Assembly: GCA_038245725.1 (NCBI GenBank)
Contig: JBBRSD010000004.1
Span: forward strand, 124,001-188,000
Origin: JBBRSD01 sp038245725
GTDB lineage: Bacteria > Actinomycetota > Coriobacteriia > Anaerosomatales > JAAXUF01
DNA length: 64,000 bases
Reading direction: 5' to 3'
Part shown: one piece after another, positions 53,380 through 64,000 of the stretch
Layout of the letters: each line of letters opens with the position of its first letter
How positions within the stretch are numbered: the first letter of the stretch is position 1
Translations under genes and position numbers: made by a program
The notes under the pieces: model-generated
What the model was told of the DNA's origin: nothing
The model's database searches: none
What the model saw: only the letters and a program-made list of their open reading frames with translations

Positions 53380-54302
53380 CGCTCCCCTCCCGATACGCCG
53401 CCCGGTATTACCGCCAGCGGCCGTATGCTGGCGCCCGCGCGTTCGTAGATGGCGACGAGGCGGTCGTTGTACGCGAGCGCGATGGCCGCGCCCTCCTCGG
53501 CACCGTCTGTATTCGCCGAGAAGGCGCGGCCGTCTTTCACGGCCCTCGCCTGCAGGTCGTCGATAGCGAGCGTCGGCATCCCGAGAGCCTCGAGCGGGTC
53601 GGCGAAGAACGCGCGCACGTCTTCGGCCGCCTCGACTTCCTCGAGCGTGTGGGTATCGGCAAGGGCGAGAGCGCCGCTCCGGGTCCGCTTGAGGCCCCCG
53701 AGGTGGGCAGCGGTGTCGCAGACGCGCCCCAGATCGCGCGCGAGCGCGCGGATGTACGTGCCTTTCGAGACAGTGAGCGCGACATCCCATGCCGGCGGAT
53801 CGAGCTCGACGCCGAGAAGCCGCGCTTCAGTCACGGTGATGGTGCGCGGCTCGAGTTCCAACTCCACGCCAGCGCGCGCCGCGTGATACGCGGTCACGCC
53901 GCCGCGCTTGATCGCCGAATACGCGGGCGGCATCTGCTCGTGCGTGCCGACGAGCGAAGCGACCATCGCAGTCGCGGCGAACGGGTCGCACACCTCGTCG
54001 GGGACGGGCGCCGTTCGGGTCACACGGCCCTCGGCGTCGTCGGTGTCGGTCTCGGCTCCGAAGAGGATGCGCGCGTCGTAGGACTTCTGGGCGCCGGTGA
54101 GGTAGCTTGCCAGACGCGTCGCGGGACCGATGAGGACGACGAGCACACCGGTCGCCATCGGGTCGAGCGTGCCTGCGTGGCCCACTCGGCGCTCTCCGGT
54201 TGCGCGGCGGACCCGGTTGACGACGTCGTGGCTCGTCATCCCCGCCGGCTTGTCGATCGCGAGAATGCCCGAGAGCTCGGTTGCGCCGCGGCGCGACTTC
54301 AC
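53376..54302 (-). CDS. truB: tRNA pseudouridine(55) synthase TruB
   Basis: 308-aa enzyme that makes pseudouridine 55 in the T-loop of tRNAs. Catalytic Asp47 is in HAGTLDPMATG; also seen: DKPAGMTSHDVV, the active-site region GTYIRALARDLG and a PUA-like C-terminus. GTG start at 54302 overlaps the nrnA stop codon (GTGA). It overlaps the DUF2007-like gene by 4 nt. Part of the infB-rbfA-nrnA-truB-ribF-rpsO series conserved in many bacteria. Confidence 0.97.
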   Translation of the reverse strand: MKSRRGATELSGILAIDKPAGMTSHDVVNRVRRATGERRVGHAGTLDPMATGVLVVLIGPATRLASYLTGAQKSYDARILFGAETDTDDAEGRVTRTAPVPDEVCDPFAATAMVASLVGTHEQMPPAYSAIKRGGVTAYHAARAGVELELEPRTITVTEARLLGVELDPPAWDVALTVSKGTYIRALARDLGRVCDTAAHLGGLKRTRSGALALADTHTLEEVEAAEDVRAFFADPLEALGMPTLAIDDLQARAVKDGRAFSANTDGAEEGAAIALAYNDRLVAIYERAGASIRPLAVIPGGVSGGER

Positions 54303-55270
54303 GCGCTTTCGCCGCCGGGCAGAAGCGCGAGCAGCTGAGGCAGCAGCTCTTCGACGGTGCCGCTGAAGGTGAAACCGGACGCAGCTCTATGTCCTCCGCC
54401 GCCGAAGTGCCGGGCGACAGCCGAAACGTCGAAGCCGGCCTTGGAGCGCAGGTTACCGCGAACCTCGCCACCTGCCTGCCGTAGCAGGACCGCGGCGTCG
54501 ATGCCAGCGACCACGCGTACGGCATCCGGCAACGACTCGGCCTCCTCGGGCGTGGAACCGATCTCTTCGAAGTCGGCGTCGGTGATCCACGCGTACGCGA
54601 CCCGGTCGTCGTTGGCCAGAGTAAGCCGAGACATCGCGCGGGCCTCGATCGCCAGCGAGGCGGCCGAACGGCTCTGGAAGACTGCGACGGCGATCTCGGC
54701 CGGGCTCGCTCCCGCCTCGGTCATCTCGGCGGCGGCACGAAACGCGGCTGCGGAGGTGTTGTCGTAGCAGAAGCGCCCGGTGTCGGTCACGAGACCGACA
54801 TAGCAGCACTGCGCGACGTCAGCGCTGGGTGCGTTGTCGAGCTCCTTGGCGAAGTTCCAGACGATCTGACCGGTGGCTGCGGCATCGGGCTCGTGGACGA
54901 GCACGGTGCCGTACTCCTCGGTGTCGGGATGGTGATCGATGACGATGATCGTCTCGGCGGACTTTGCGAGCTTGCCGGCATCGCCGAGACGCTCGAGGTT
55001 CGGGGTGTCGAGCGCGATGAAGACCTGCGGTGCCTCGAGGTCGTGCACGGGCACGAAAAGGCTGTAACCCGGCATGAAGCTGTACGTCGTGGGGACATGG
55101 CCGCCGTGCGCCAGCGTAGGCACGGCGGGGATGCCGTTCTCGCGCAACGCAAGCGTCATGCCGAGGACGGAGCCCATGGCGTCGCCGTCGGGCCGCACGT
55201 GGGCGCACACCACGACGGACGTCGCCCGCCGGAGGGCGACGATGGCGTGGTGGTATGCGGCACGCTGCAC
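54299..55270 (-). CDS. nrnA: DHH family nanoRNase/pAp phosphatase NrnA
   Basis: 323-aa DHH-DHHA1 phosphoesterase that degrades short RNA (2-5 nt) and dephosphorylates pAp. Seen: HVRPDGDAMGS, VFIALDTPN, the DHH motif VIDHHPD, and DHHA1 motif GGGGHRAASGF. GTG start at 55270, 5 nt after the rbfA stop codon. In this cluster position between rbfA and truB it is conserved across Firmicutes and Actinobacteria. Confidence 0.95.
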   Translation of the reverse strand: MQRAAYHHAIVALRRATSVVVCAHVRPDGDAMGSVLGMTLALRENGIPAVPTLAHGGHVPTTYSFMPGYSLFVPVHDLEAPQVFIALDTPNLERLGDAGKLAKSAETIIVIDHHPDTEEYGTVLVHEPDAAATGQIVWNFAKELDNAPSADVAQCCYVGLVTDTGRFCYDNTSAAAFRAAAEMTEAGASPAEIAVAVFQSRSAASLAIEARAMSRLTLANDDRVAYAWITDADFEEIGSTPEEAESLPDAVRVVAGIDAAVLLRQAGGEVRGNLRSKAGFDVSAVARHFGGGGHRAASGFTFSGTVEELLPQLLALLPGGESA

Positions 55271-55275
55271 GGGAG

Positions 55276-55752
55276 CTACTCCTCCTCGGCGGTTTCGTCG
55301 TCGGCAGTCTGCGGCTCGGCTTCAACGCCAGGTGCGGCTGCCTGCAGTGTCGAGTCGGTTGCAGCGACAGGAGTCGCCTCGGCTGCAGCCTCCTCGGCGC
55401 GCTCCGCAGCGAGCGATGGCGGAACCACACGGAGCGCCTCTTCGATGGCCATGCCCGAATCGACCGACTCATCGATGAAGAATCGCAGGTCAGGGGTAAC
55501 GCGCCACGTCACCGCGCGGCCAACAAGTGTGCGGATGCGGCCCTTGGCGGACTCGAGACCCGCGAGCACCTCGTCGTAGCGATCCGGGTCGGTGCTCACA
55601 TACACGCTCATGACCGAGCGGTCCGGGCTCACCTCGGCCCCTGTGACCGTGATGAGCTCCAGACGCGGGTCTGAGACCTCGGTGGCGATTATGGATGCTA
55701 CGATTTCGCGAGCCGTCTCCGAGAGACGACGGCTATTGGGGGTCGTCTTCAT
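55276..55752 (-). CDS. rbfA: 30S ribosome-binding factor RbfA
   Basis: 158 aa. Residues 1-110 are the RbfA KH-like fold (NSRRLSETAREIVASII, VSDPRLELITVTG, DLRFFIDESVDSG). Residues 115-158 are an Ala/Glu/Thr-rich acidic tail not found in most homologues (usual length about 120). RbfA matures the 16S 5' end and helps growth at low temperature. It lies 12 nt after infB. Confidence 0.96.
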   Translation of the reverse strand: MKTTPNSRRLSETAREIVASIIATEVSDPRLELITVTGAEVSPDRSVMSVYVSTDPDRYDEVLAGLESAKGRIRTLVGRAVTWRVTPDLRFFIDESVDSGMAIEEALRVVPPSLAAERAEEAAAEATPVAATDSTLQAAAPGVEAEPQTADDETAEEE

Positions 55753-55764
55753 ATTCGTGCCTGC

Positions 55765-58341
<2,577 letters not shown>

Positions 58342-58345
58342 TGCG

Positions 58346-58644
58346 TCACCGTCCCTGCTGCTGCGCCGGTAAGGCGCTCAGCAGCTTCTCGAAGTCTCGT
58401 CGCAACCGGTCGTAATCGTCGTCCTTCAAATTCACCTTGAGTGCCGAATCGAGGCGCCGTCTCTGGCGGGCCACCTCGAAACACTCCGGCTTCGCGCACA
58501 GATACGCGCCCCGCCCGTTCGCCTTCCCGCCAGGGTCGACGATCACGTGACCGTCGGGCGTCCGAACGACGCGCACAAACCAGCGCTTATCGTCCGCACA
58601 GCGGCACGCGACACACGTACGGTTGGATACCTTGCGCGGCTTAG

Positions 58645-58648
<4 letters not shown>
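58346..58648 (-). CDS. ylxR: YlxR family RNA-binding protein (DUF448)
   Basis: 100 aa, full family length. Seen: RTCVACRCADDKRWFVRVV near the N-terminus and GRGAYLCAKPECFEVA, the DUF448 signature with paired Cys. YlxR binds RNA/nucleoid DNA and in B. subtilis affects transcription and interacts with the RnpM-type RNase P function. Starts at GTG overlapping the nusA stop codon (GTGA). Conserved position between nusA and infB. Confidence 0.95.
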
Positions 58649-59796
<1,148 letters not shown>

Positions 59797-60282
59797 CTAG
59801 ACGGCTCCCCTTCCCTTGCCGAAGTCGACGTCGCCCTTGAGGCGCGCCTTCTGAACTGTGTCGTACGGAACATTCACGCGTTCGCCATCAACATCCAAGA
59901 CGACGTCGTCGCCCTCCATGCCGATAAGAACGCCATGCCATGACTTGTGCTTCTCGCCGGCGGTGGTCTTGAGGTGCACGTTCTTGCCCACAAAGCGCTC
60001 GAAATCGGCGCGCTTCATAAGCGGTCGGTCGATGCCCGGCGAGGAGACCTCGAGCGTGTACTGACCCTTGACCGGGTCCTCTGCGTCGAGGAGCTCCGAG
60101 ATAGAGCGGCTCGCCGTGGCGATCGCGTCGAGATCGACGCCGTCCTCGCGATCGAGCAGGACGCGGATGACCGGAACGCCCTTCCCACCTGCGATTTCAA
60201 CAGTCACGAGCTCGAAGCCGTTGTCGGCCGCGGTGGGCTCCAGGAGGGCGGTCAGGCTCTCGATGAGGTCGGTCTTGGTCAC
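59797..60282 (-). CDS. rimP: ribosome maturation factor RimP
   Basis: 161-aa 30S assembly factor. Seen: ELVTVEIAGGKGVPVIRVLLDRE, LEVSSPGIDRPLMKRADFERFVG, and the C-terminal SH3-like segment VHLKTTAGEKHKSWHGVL. Start at GTG 60282 because GGAGGTGA lies 7 nt upstream; the longer frame to 60333 reads non-family sequence. First gene of the rimP-nusA-ylxR-infB operon, with its own promoter candidate. Confidence 0.96.
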   Translation of the reverse strand: MTKTDLIESLTALLEPTAADNGFELVTVEIAGGKGVPVIRVLLDREDGVDLDAIATASRSISELLDAEDPVKGQYTLEVSSPGIDRPLMKRADFERFVGKNVHLKTTAGEKHKSWHGVLIGMEGDDVVLDVDGERVNVPYDTVQKARLKGDVDFGKGRGAV

Positions 60283-60369
60283 TTCTCGGTCACCTCCTTG
60301 TCCACAGAACAAAAGAAGCGAGCGTAAGCCCACTTCTCGCGAGAACAGACATGTTTCACGTGCGGCTGG

Positions 60370-60397
60370 ATTCTACCACAGGCACAGGGCAGGGCAA
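60370..60397 (-). promoter_or_regulatory. rimP-nusA-infB operon promoter candidate
   Basis: Minus strand TTGCCC (60397-60392) and extended TGG-TAGAAT (-10 at 60375-60370) with 16-nt spacing. Lies about 90 nt before the rimP GTG. The region overlaps an imperfect stem-loop after proS. Good fit to a housekeeping promoter. Confidence 0.6.
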
Positions 60398-60428
60398 AGC
60401 CGCAGGACGGGTCGCTGCGAGCCTTTGT

Positions 60429-62156
60429 CTAGTGTGCGAACCGGGTCCGTTCGGCCTCTACCATCGCGCTTACGTGCGATACCGCGTCGGCGAGCGATAC
60501 GGTCGAGCGCTCACCTGACGCGCGCACCTTGATCTCCACGACGCCTTCGGCGAGCCCCTTCTTGCCAACGACCACCTGGAACGGCCAGCCGATGAGATCG
60601 GCGTCATTGAACTTCACGCCGGCTCGCTCGTCGCGGTCGTCGATGACGGTCTCGACGCCCGCCGCCGCCAGCTCGACGAAGATGCGATCGGCGACCTCGG
60701 CGACTTCGCCCTCGGCCATGAGAGGGAGCACGGCCACCTCGAGCGGCGCGACGCCGACCGGCCACACGATGCCGTTCTCGTCGTTGTGCTGCTCGATGAC
60801 GGCCGCAAGCGTGCGGCTCACGCCCACGCCGTAGCAACCCATGATGAATGGACGTTCGTTGCCCTCCTCGTCGGTGAAAGTCGCACCCATGGAGTCCGAG
60901 TACTTCGTCCCGAGCTGGAAGACCTGGCTCACTTCGATGCCGCGTGCGGCTGAAAGCGTGCCTCCGCAGACGGGGCAACCGTCACCGGCCTGAGCGACGA
61001 CGAGGTCCGCCCACTGGTCGATTTCGAAGTCGCGGCCCGGCTGGGCGTTGATGTAGTGGTAGTCGTTCTCGTTGGCACCTACCCCCCACGACACGTCGTC
61101 TCGCAGGCTCTTATCGGCGATGACGAGAGTGTTGTCCTTAACAACCACCGGACCGAGCGAGCCCTTGGGGATGTCGAAGGTCTTGAAGTCGTCTTCTTCG
61201 AGCAGCTCGAGGCCGTCGATGAGGTTGACCGCTTTGATGGCGTTGAGCTCGCGGTCGCCCGGCACGAGCAGGAAGACCAGACGGCCTTCGGGCGTCTTGG
61301 CGGCCATCGTCTTGACGGTGTCGTGCGAGGAGATGCCGAGGAACTCGGCAAGCTCAGCGATCGTGCGGATGTTGGGCGTGTGCACACGCTCCATCGGCCT
61401 TGGCGTGCTGTTGCTGGGGGTGCGCGGCACGACGGTCTCGGCGGCCTCGACATCGGCAGCCCAGCCGCACTCGCAGTAGACGATCTCGGCTTCGCCGTTC
61501 TCGGCGAGCGCCATGAACTCGGTGGTGACCTTCCCGCCGATCTGGCCGGAGTCGGCCTCAACGGGGCGGAAGTCGAGGCCACAGCGCTCGCAGATGCGGG
61601 CGTATGCAGCTGACATCGCGTCGTAGTGCTCGACGAGCGACTCCTGCGTTGCGTGGAAGCTGTAGGCGTCCTTCATGATGAACTCGCGACCTCGGAGCAG
61701 ACCGAAGCGCGGGCGCACCTCGTCGCGGAACTTCACCTGGATCTGGTAGAGCGAAAGCGGCAGCTCGCGGTAGCTACGCACGTCGCTTCGCACGAGCGAG
61801 GTGATGATCTCCTCGTGTGTCGGTCCGAGGCAGAACTCGCGACCGTGACGGTCTTTGAGGCGCGCAAGTTCGGGACCGTAGACGTCCCAGCGGCCGGACT
61901 CATGCCACAGTTCGGCGGGCTGGACGACCGGCATCAGCATCTCTTGGGAGCCGATCGCGTCCATCTCCTCGCGCACGATCTGTTCGATCTTGCGCAACGA
62001 TCGCCACCCGAGCGGCAGGAAACTGTAGATGCCCGCAGCGTTCTTGCGGATCATGCCGGCCCGGAGCAGAAGGCGATGGCTTGCGAGCTCCGCCTCGGCG
62101 GGGACTTCCTTCAGCGTGGGGACGTAGAGCGAGCTCATGCGCAGGGCGACGACCAT
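60429..62156 (-). CDS. proS: prolyl-tRNA synthetase (bacterial type with editing insert)
   Basis: 575-aa class II synthetase. Motif 2/3 region PTHEEIITSLVRSDVRSYRELPLSLYQ-like and RFGLLRGREFIMKDAYSFH, the INS editing domain (about 235-390; VKTMAAKTPEGRL), motif 3 MGCYGVGVSRTLAA and the anticodon-binding domain (about 465-575). ATG at 62156 follows GGAAGAGG; an ATG at 62138 lacks an SD. The insertion domain hydrolyses mis-charged Ala-tRNA(Pro). ispG and rseP precede it on the same strand. Confidence 0.97.
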   Translation of the reverse strand: MVVALRMSSLYVPTLKEVPAEAELASHRLLLRAGMIRKNAAGIYSFLPLGWRSLRKIEQIVREEMDAIGSQEMLMPVVQPAELWHESGRWDVYGPELARLKDRHGREFCLGPTHEEIITSLVRSDVRSYRELPLSLYQIQVKFRDEVRPRFGLLRGREFIMKDAYSFHATQESLVEHYDAMSAAYARICERCGLDFRPVEADSGQIGGKVTTEFMALAENGEAEIVYCECGWAADVEAAETVVPRTPSNSTPRPMERVHTPNIRTIAELAEFLGISSHDTVKTMAAKTPEGRLVFLLVPGDRELNAIKAVNLIDGLELLEEDDFKTFDIPKGSLGPVVVKDNTLVIADKSLRDDVSWGVGANENDYHYINAQPGRDFEIDQWADLVVAQAGDGCPVCGGTLSAARGIEVSQVFQLGTKYSDSMGATFTDEEGNERPFIMGCYGVGVSRTLAAVIEQHNDENGIVWPVGVAPLEVAVLPLMAEGEVAEVADRIFVELAAAGVETVIDDRDERAGVKFNDADLIGWPFQVVVGKKGLAEGVVEIKVRASGERSTVSLADAVSHVSAMVEAERTRFAH

Positions 62157-62261
62157 CGGTGCCTCTTCCAAGTGAGGTGAGCGTGCACTCGGAAGGATAC
62201 CAAACCGCCGCAGCTGCGGTCGCGAATGCGACCACATACAGGCGGTGAGTGGAGGCGTGCC

Positions 62262-63323
62262 CTACGACGCGTCGCGCTCGAGGCGGTCGATCTCCTCGAA
62301 GAGCGCGTCGACGATACTCGCTTCCGGCACCTTTCGCACCGTCTCGCCCTTCGCGAAGATCAGTCCGAGACCCGCCCCTGCGGCGACACCGATGTCGGCC
62401 TCGCGCGCCTCGCCCGGTCCGTTGACCACGCAACCCATGACGGCGACCTTGATGGGCGTGCTGAGCCCGCGCAGGCGGCGTTCGACCTCCTCGGCGATTG
62501 GGATGAGGTCGACGCCGCAGCGGCCGCAGGTGGGACAGCTCACGAGCTCGGGACCTCGACGCCGGATGTCGAGCGCGGCGAGGATCTCCCAGCCCACGCG
62601 GATCTCCTCGACCGGATCGGCGGTGAGCGAGACGCGCAACGTGTCGCCGATGCCGTCGGCGAGCAGCACGCCGAGCCCCACGCTCGACTTCACGGTGCCA
62701 GAGAACGTGGTTCCAGCCTCGGTGACGCCGATGTGGAGCGGGTACGAGACGCGGTCCGCGAGCAGACGGTAGGCGTCGATGGTCGCATTCACGCTCGACG
62801 CCTTCGCCGAGACGACGATGTCAGAGAAGCCGCGCGCCTCGAAGTGCTCGCAGAAGCTCACCGCGCTCGCCGCGAGCTTCTCGGCTAGTGGCCAGTCACG
62901 GTCGTGGTACTCCGAGGCGAGCGAGCCGGCGTTCACGCCGATACGAATAGGGATGCCCGCCTCCCCCGCCGCATCGATGACGGCGTCGACCCGCGCCATG
63001 TCGCCGATGTTGCCCGGGTTGATGCGCAGCTTGGCCGCACCACTGCGCGCGGCATCGATGGCGATCGTGTGGTCGAAGTGGACGTCGGCGACGACCGGCA
63101 GCGGCGAACCGGCGACGATTTGCGCGAACGCCGGCAGCGCGTCACGGTGCGGAATCGCGACGCGCACGATCTCGCAGCCGGCTGTGGCGAGCCGCCCGAT
63201 TTGGGCGAGCGTCGCTTCGACGTCGAGCGTGTCGCTGTTGGTCATGGACTGCACCGTGATGGGAGCGCCGCCACCGATGGCGACGCCGCCAACCGAGACC
63301 GGACGTGTTTCTCGGCGGTTCAT
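62262..63323 (-). CDS. ispG: (E)-4-hydroxy-3-methylbut-2-enyl-diphosphate synthase IspG
   Basis: 353-aa [4Fe-4S] enzyme of the MEP isoprenoid pathway; converts MEcPP to HMBPP. Seen: GGAPITVQSMTNSDT, RINPGNIGDM, and the cluster-binding SCPTCGRCGVDL with the third ligand in KVAVMGCVVNGPGEA. ATG at 63323 follows a G-rich SD; the frame to 63362 is not family-like. The product supplies DMAPP for MiaA and undecaprenol. 31 nt after rseP; typical rseP-ispG-proS order. Confidence 0.97.
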   Translation of the reverse strand: MNRRETRPVSVGGVAIGGGAPITVQSMTNSDTLDVEATLAQIGRLATAGCEIVRVAIPHRDALPAFAQIVAGSPLPVVADVHFDHTIAIDAARSGAAKLRINPGNIGDMARVDAVIDAAGEAGIPIRIGVNAGSLASEYHDRDWPLAEKLAASAVSFCEHFEARGFSDIVVSAKASSVNATIDAYRLLADRVSYPLHIGVTEAGTTFSGTVKSSVGLGVLLADGIGDTLRVSLTADPVEEIRVGWEILAALDIRRRGPELVSCPTCGRCGVDLIPIAEEVERRLRGLSTPIKVAVMGCVVNGPGEAREADIGVAAGAGLGLIFAKGETVRKVPEASIVDALFEEIDRLERDAS

Positions 63324-63354
63324 CGGTGCGACTCCCCCCCTCGGCAAGCTGCGG

Positions 63355-64000
63355 TTATCCACCCTTGACCACGTAGCGGACGATGTCTGAGTACATGAGG
63401 TATCCGATCAGCGCGAACAGCAGCATCGCACCGGTCGCCGAGATGCCAAGGTAGAGGTTGCGCGGCAAAGGCCTGCCGATGACACGTTCGATGATCTCGA
63501 TCGCGATCTTGCCGCCGTCGAGCGGCGGGATCGGAATCACGTTGATCACGCCCAGCGAGAGCGAGAGCAGCGCGACGATCCACGTGAAGTACATCGGGCC
63601 CTCAGCGGCGGCTCGCGAAACCACCACAGACGCACCGACGATGCTTGAGGATTGGGCCACCGTCGCCTGGAATGTGTGTGGGTTGAAGAAGCCGCCGATC
63701 GCCACGAAGACCATCCCGATCCAGGTCACCGAGTCCTTCAGCGCTCCACCGATCGAGCTGCGCACGTTGAGGATCGACGCTTCGACGCCGAGCTTGGCCT
63801 TGCCGATGTCGTTCTTGCCGAGCACGATCGAGAAGCTCTTCTCGGCGCCGTTGCGTATGACGATCAGCGTCACGGTCTCGCCCGGCTTGTACGTCGCGAG
63901 CGTAGTGAGCAGCGACTGCCAATCGGGGAGCTTCTTGCCATCGATGGCCGTCACCGTATCGCCCACCAGCACTCCGGCCGTCGCCGATGGTCCACCCGGC
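63355..64000 (-). CDS. rseP: site-2 protease RseP-like (5' end outside window)
   Basis: C-terminal 214 residues of an M50 intramembrane metalloprotease. Seen: a PDZ domain (TAGVLVGDTVTAIDGKKL through TLIVIRNGAEKS), membrane helices, and the C-terminal catalytic segment NVIPIPPLDGGKIA with the Asp zinc ligand. The N-terminal HExxH is beyond position 64000. Such proteases release membrane-bound anti-sigma factors or signal peptide remnants. The open frame continues to the window edge. ispG follows. Confidence 0.93.
   Translation of the reverse strand, partial: PGGPSATAGVLVGDTVTAIDGKKLPDWQSLLTTLATYKPGETVTLIVIRNGAEKSFSIVLGKNDIGKAKLGVEASILNVRSSIGGALKDSVTWIGMVFVAIGGFFNPHTFQATVAQSSSIVGASVVVSRAAAEGPMYFTWIVALLSLSLGVINVIPIPPLDGGKIAIEIIERVIGRPLPRNLYLGISATGAMLLFALIGYLMYSDIVRYVVKGG

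Overview
The window is a GC-rich bacterial chromosome segment, almost entirely coding. It carries about 50 supported protein genes, two of them cut by the window edges, plus one remnant gene. No rRNA, tRNA, CRISPR array, prophage or intact insertion sequence was seen. The gene set (RNase Y, RNase J, SpoVS, RimO, MiaB, YajQ, an NrnA-type DHH phosphatase, ATP-dependent PEP carboxykinase, Gram-positive-type SOS box) and the GC-rich codon use suggest a deep-branching actinobacterium, perhaps of the Coriobacteriia/OPB41 type. That placement is an inference and has not been tested by a tree.

Region 1 (1-26382, all minus strand) is a long run of housekeeping genes. Read in the direction of transcription, i.e. 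from high to low coordinate, it holds an M16 peptidase, dapB, lysC and dapA (lysine/diaminopimelate branch), rnj, uppP, ftsK, a RodZ-like gene, yajQ, a secreted PHP-like protein, rimO, pgsA, cinA, thpR, recA (with a LexA-type box inside its promoter), recX, rny, a GHKL ATPase, spoVS, a PHP phosphoesterase, miaB, an AmrA fusion protein and miaA. Many neighbours overlap by 1-4 bases, as expected of translationally coupled operons.

Region 2 (about 26383-48587) is mixed in strand and accessory in content: a transglutaminase-like exported protein, a parvulin, a cold-shock protein with a structured leader, a SulP transporter, a 1236-residue CheB-CheR-PAS-GAF-PP2C sensor/phosphatase, pckA, a xylose-type sugar ABC transporter, an aldo/keto reductase remnant, a small membrane protein, a lone PilT-like ATPase, and two RND permeases flanking a shortened adaptor lipoprotein. 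It lies between pnp and the M16 peptidase, which are usually adjacent in other bacteria, so it looks like an insertion into a conserved core.

Region 3 (48588-64000, all minus strand) is the conserved translation cluster: rseP (partial), ispG, proS, rimP, nusA, ylxR, infB, rbfA, nrnA, truB, a small DUF2007-like gene, ribF, rpsO and pnp. The most unusual feature is here. The small gene between truB and ribF carries an A_AAA_AAG heptamer (on minus, 52954-52948) inside a hairpin loop, and the -1 frame encodes a sensible membrane-anchor tail. RibF carries a C-terminal extension related to the same small protein.
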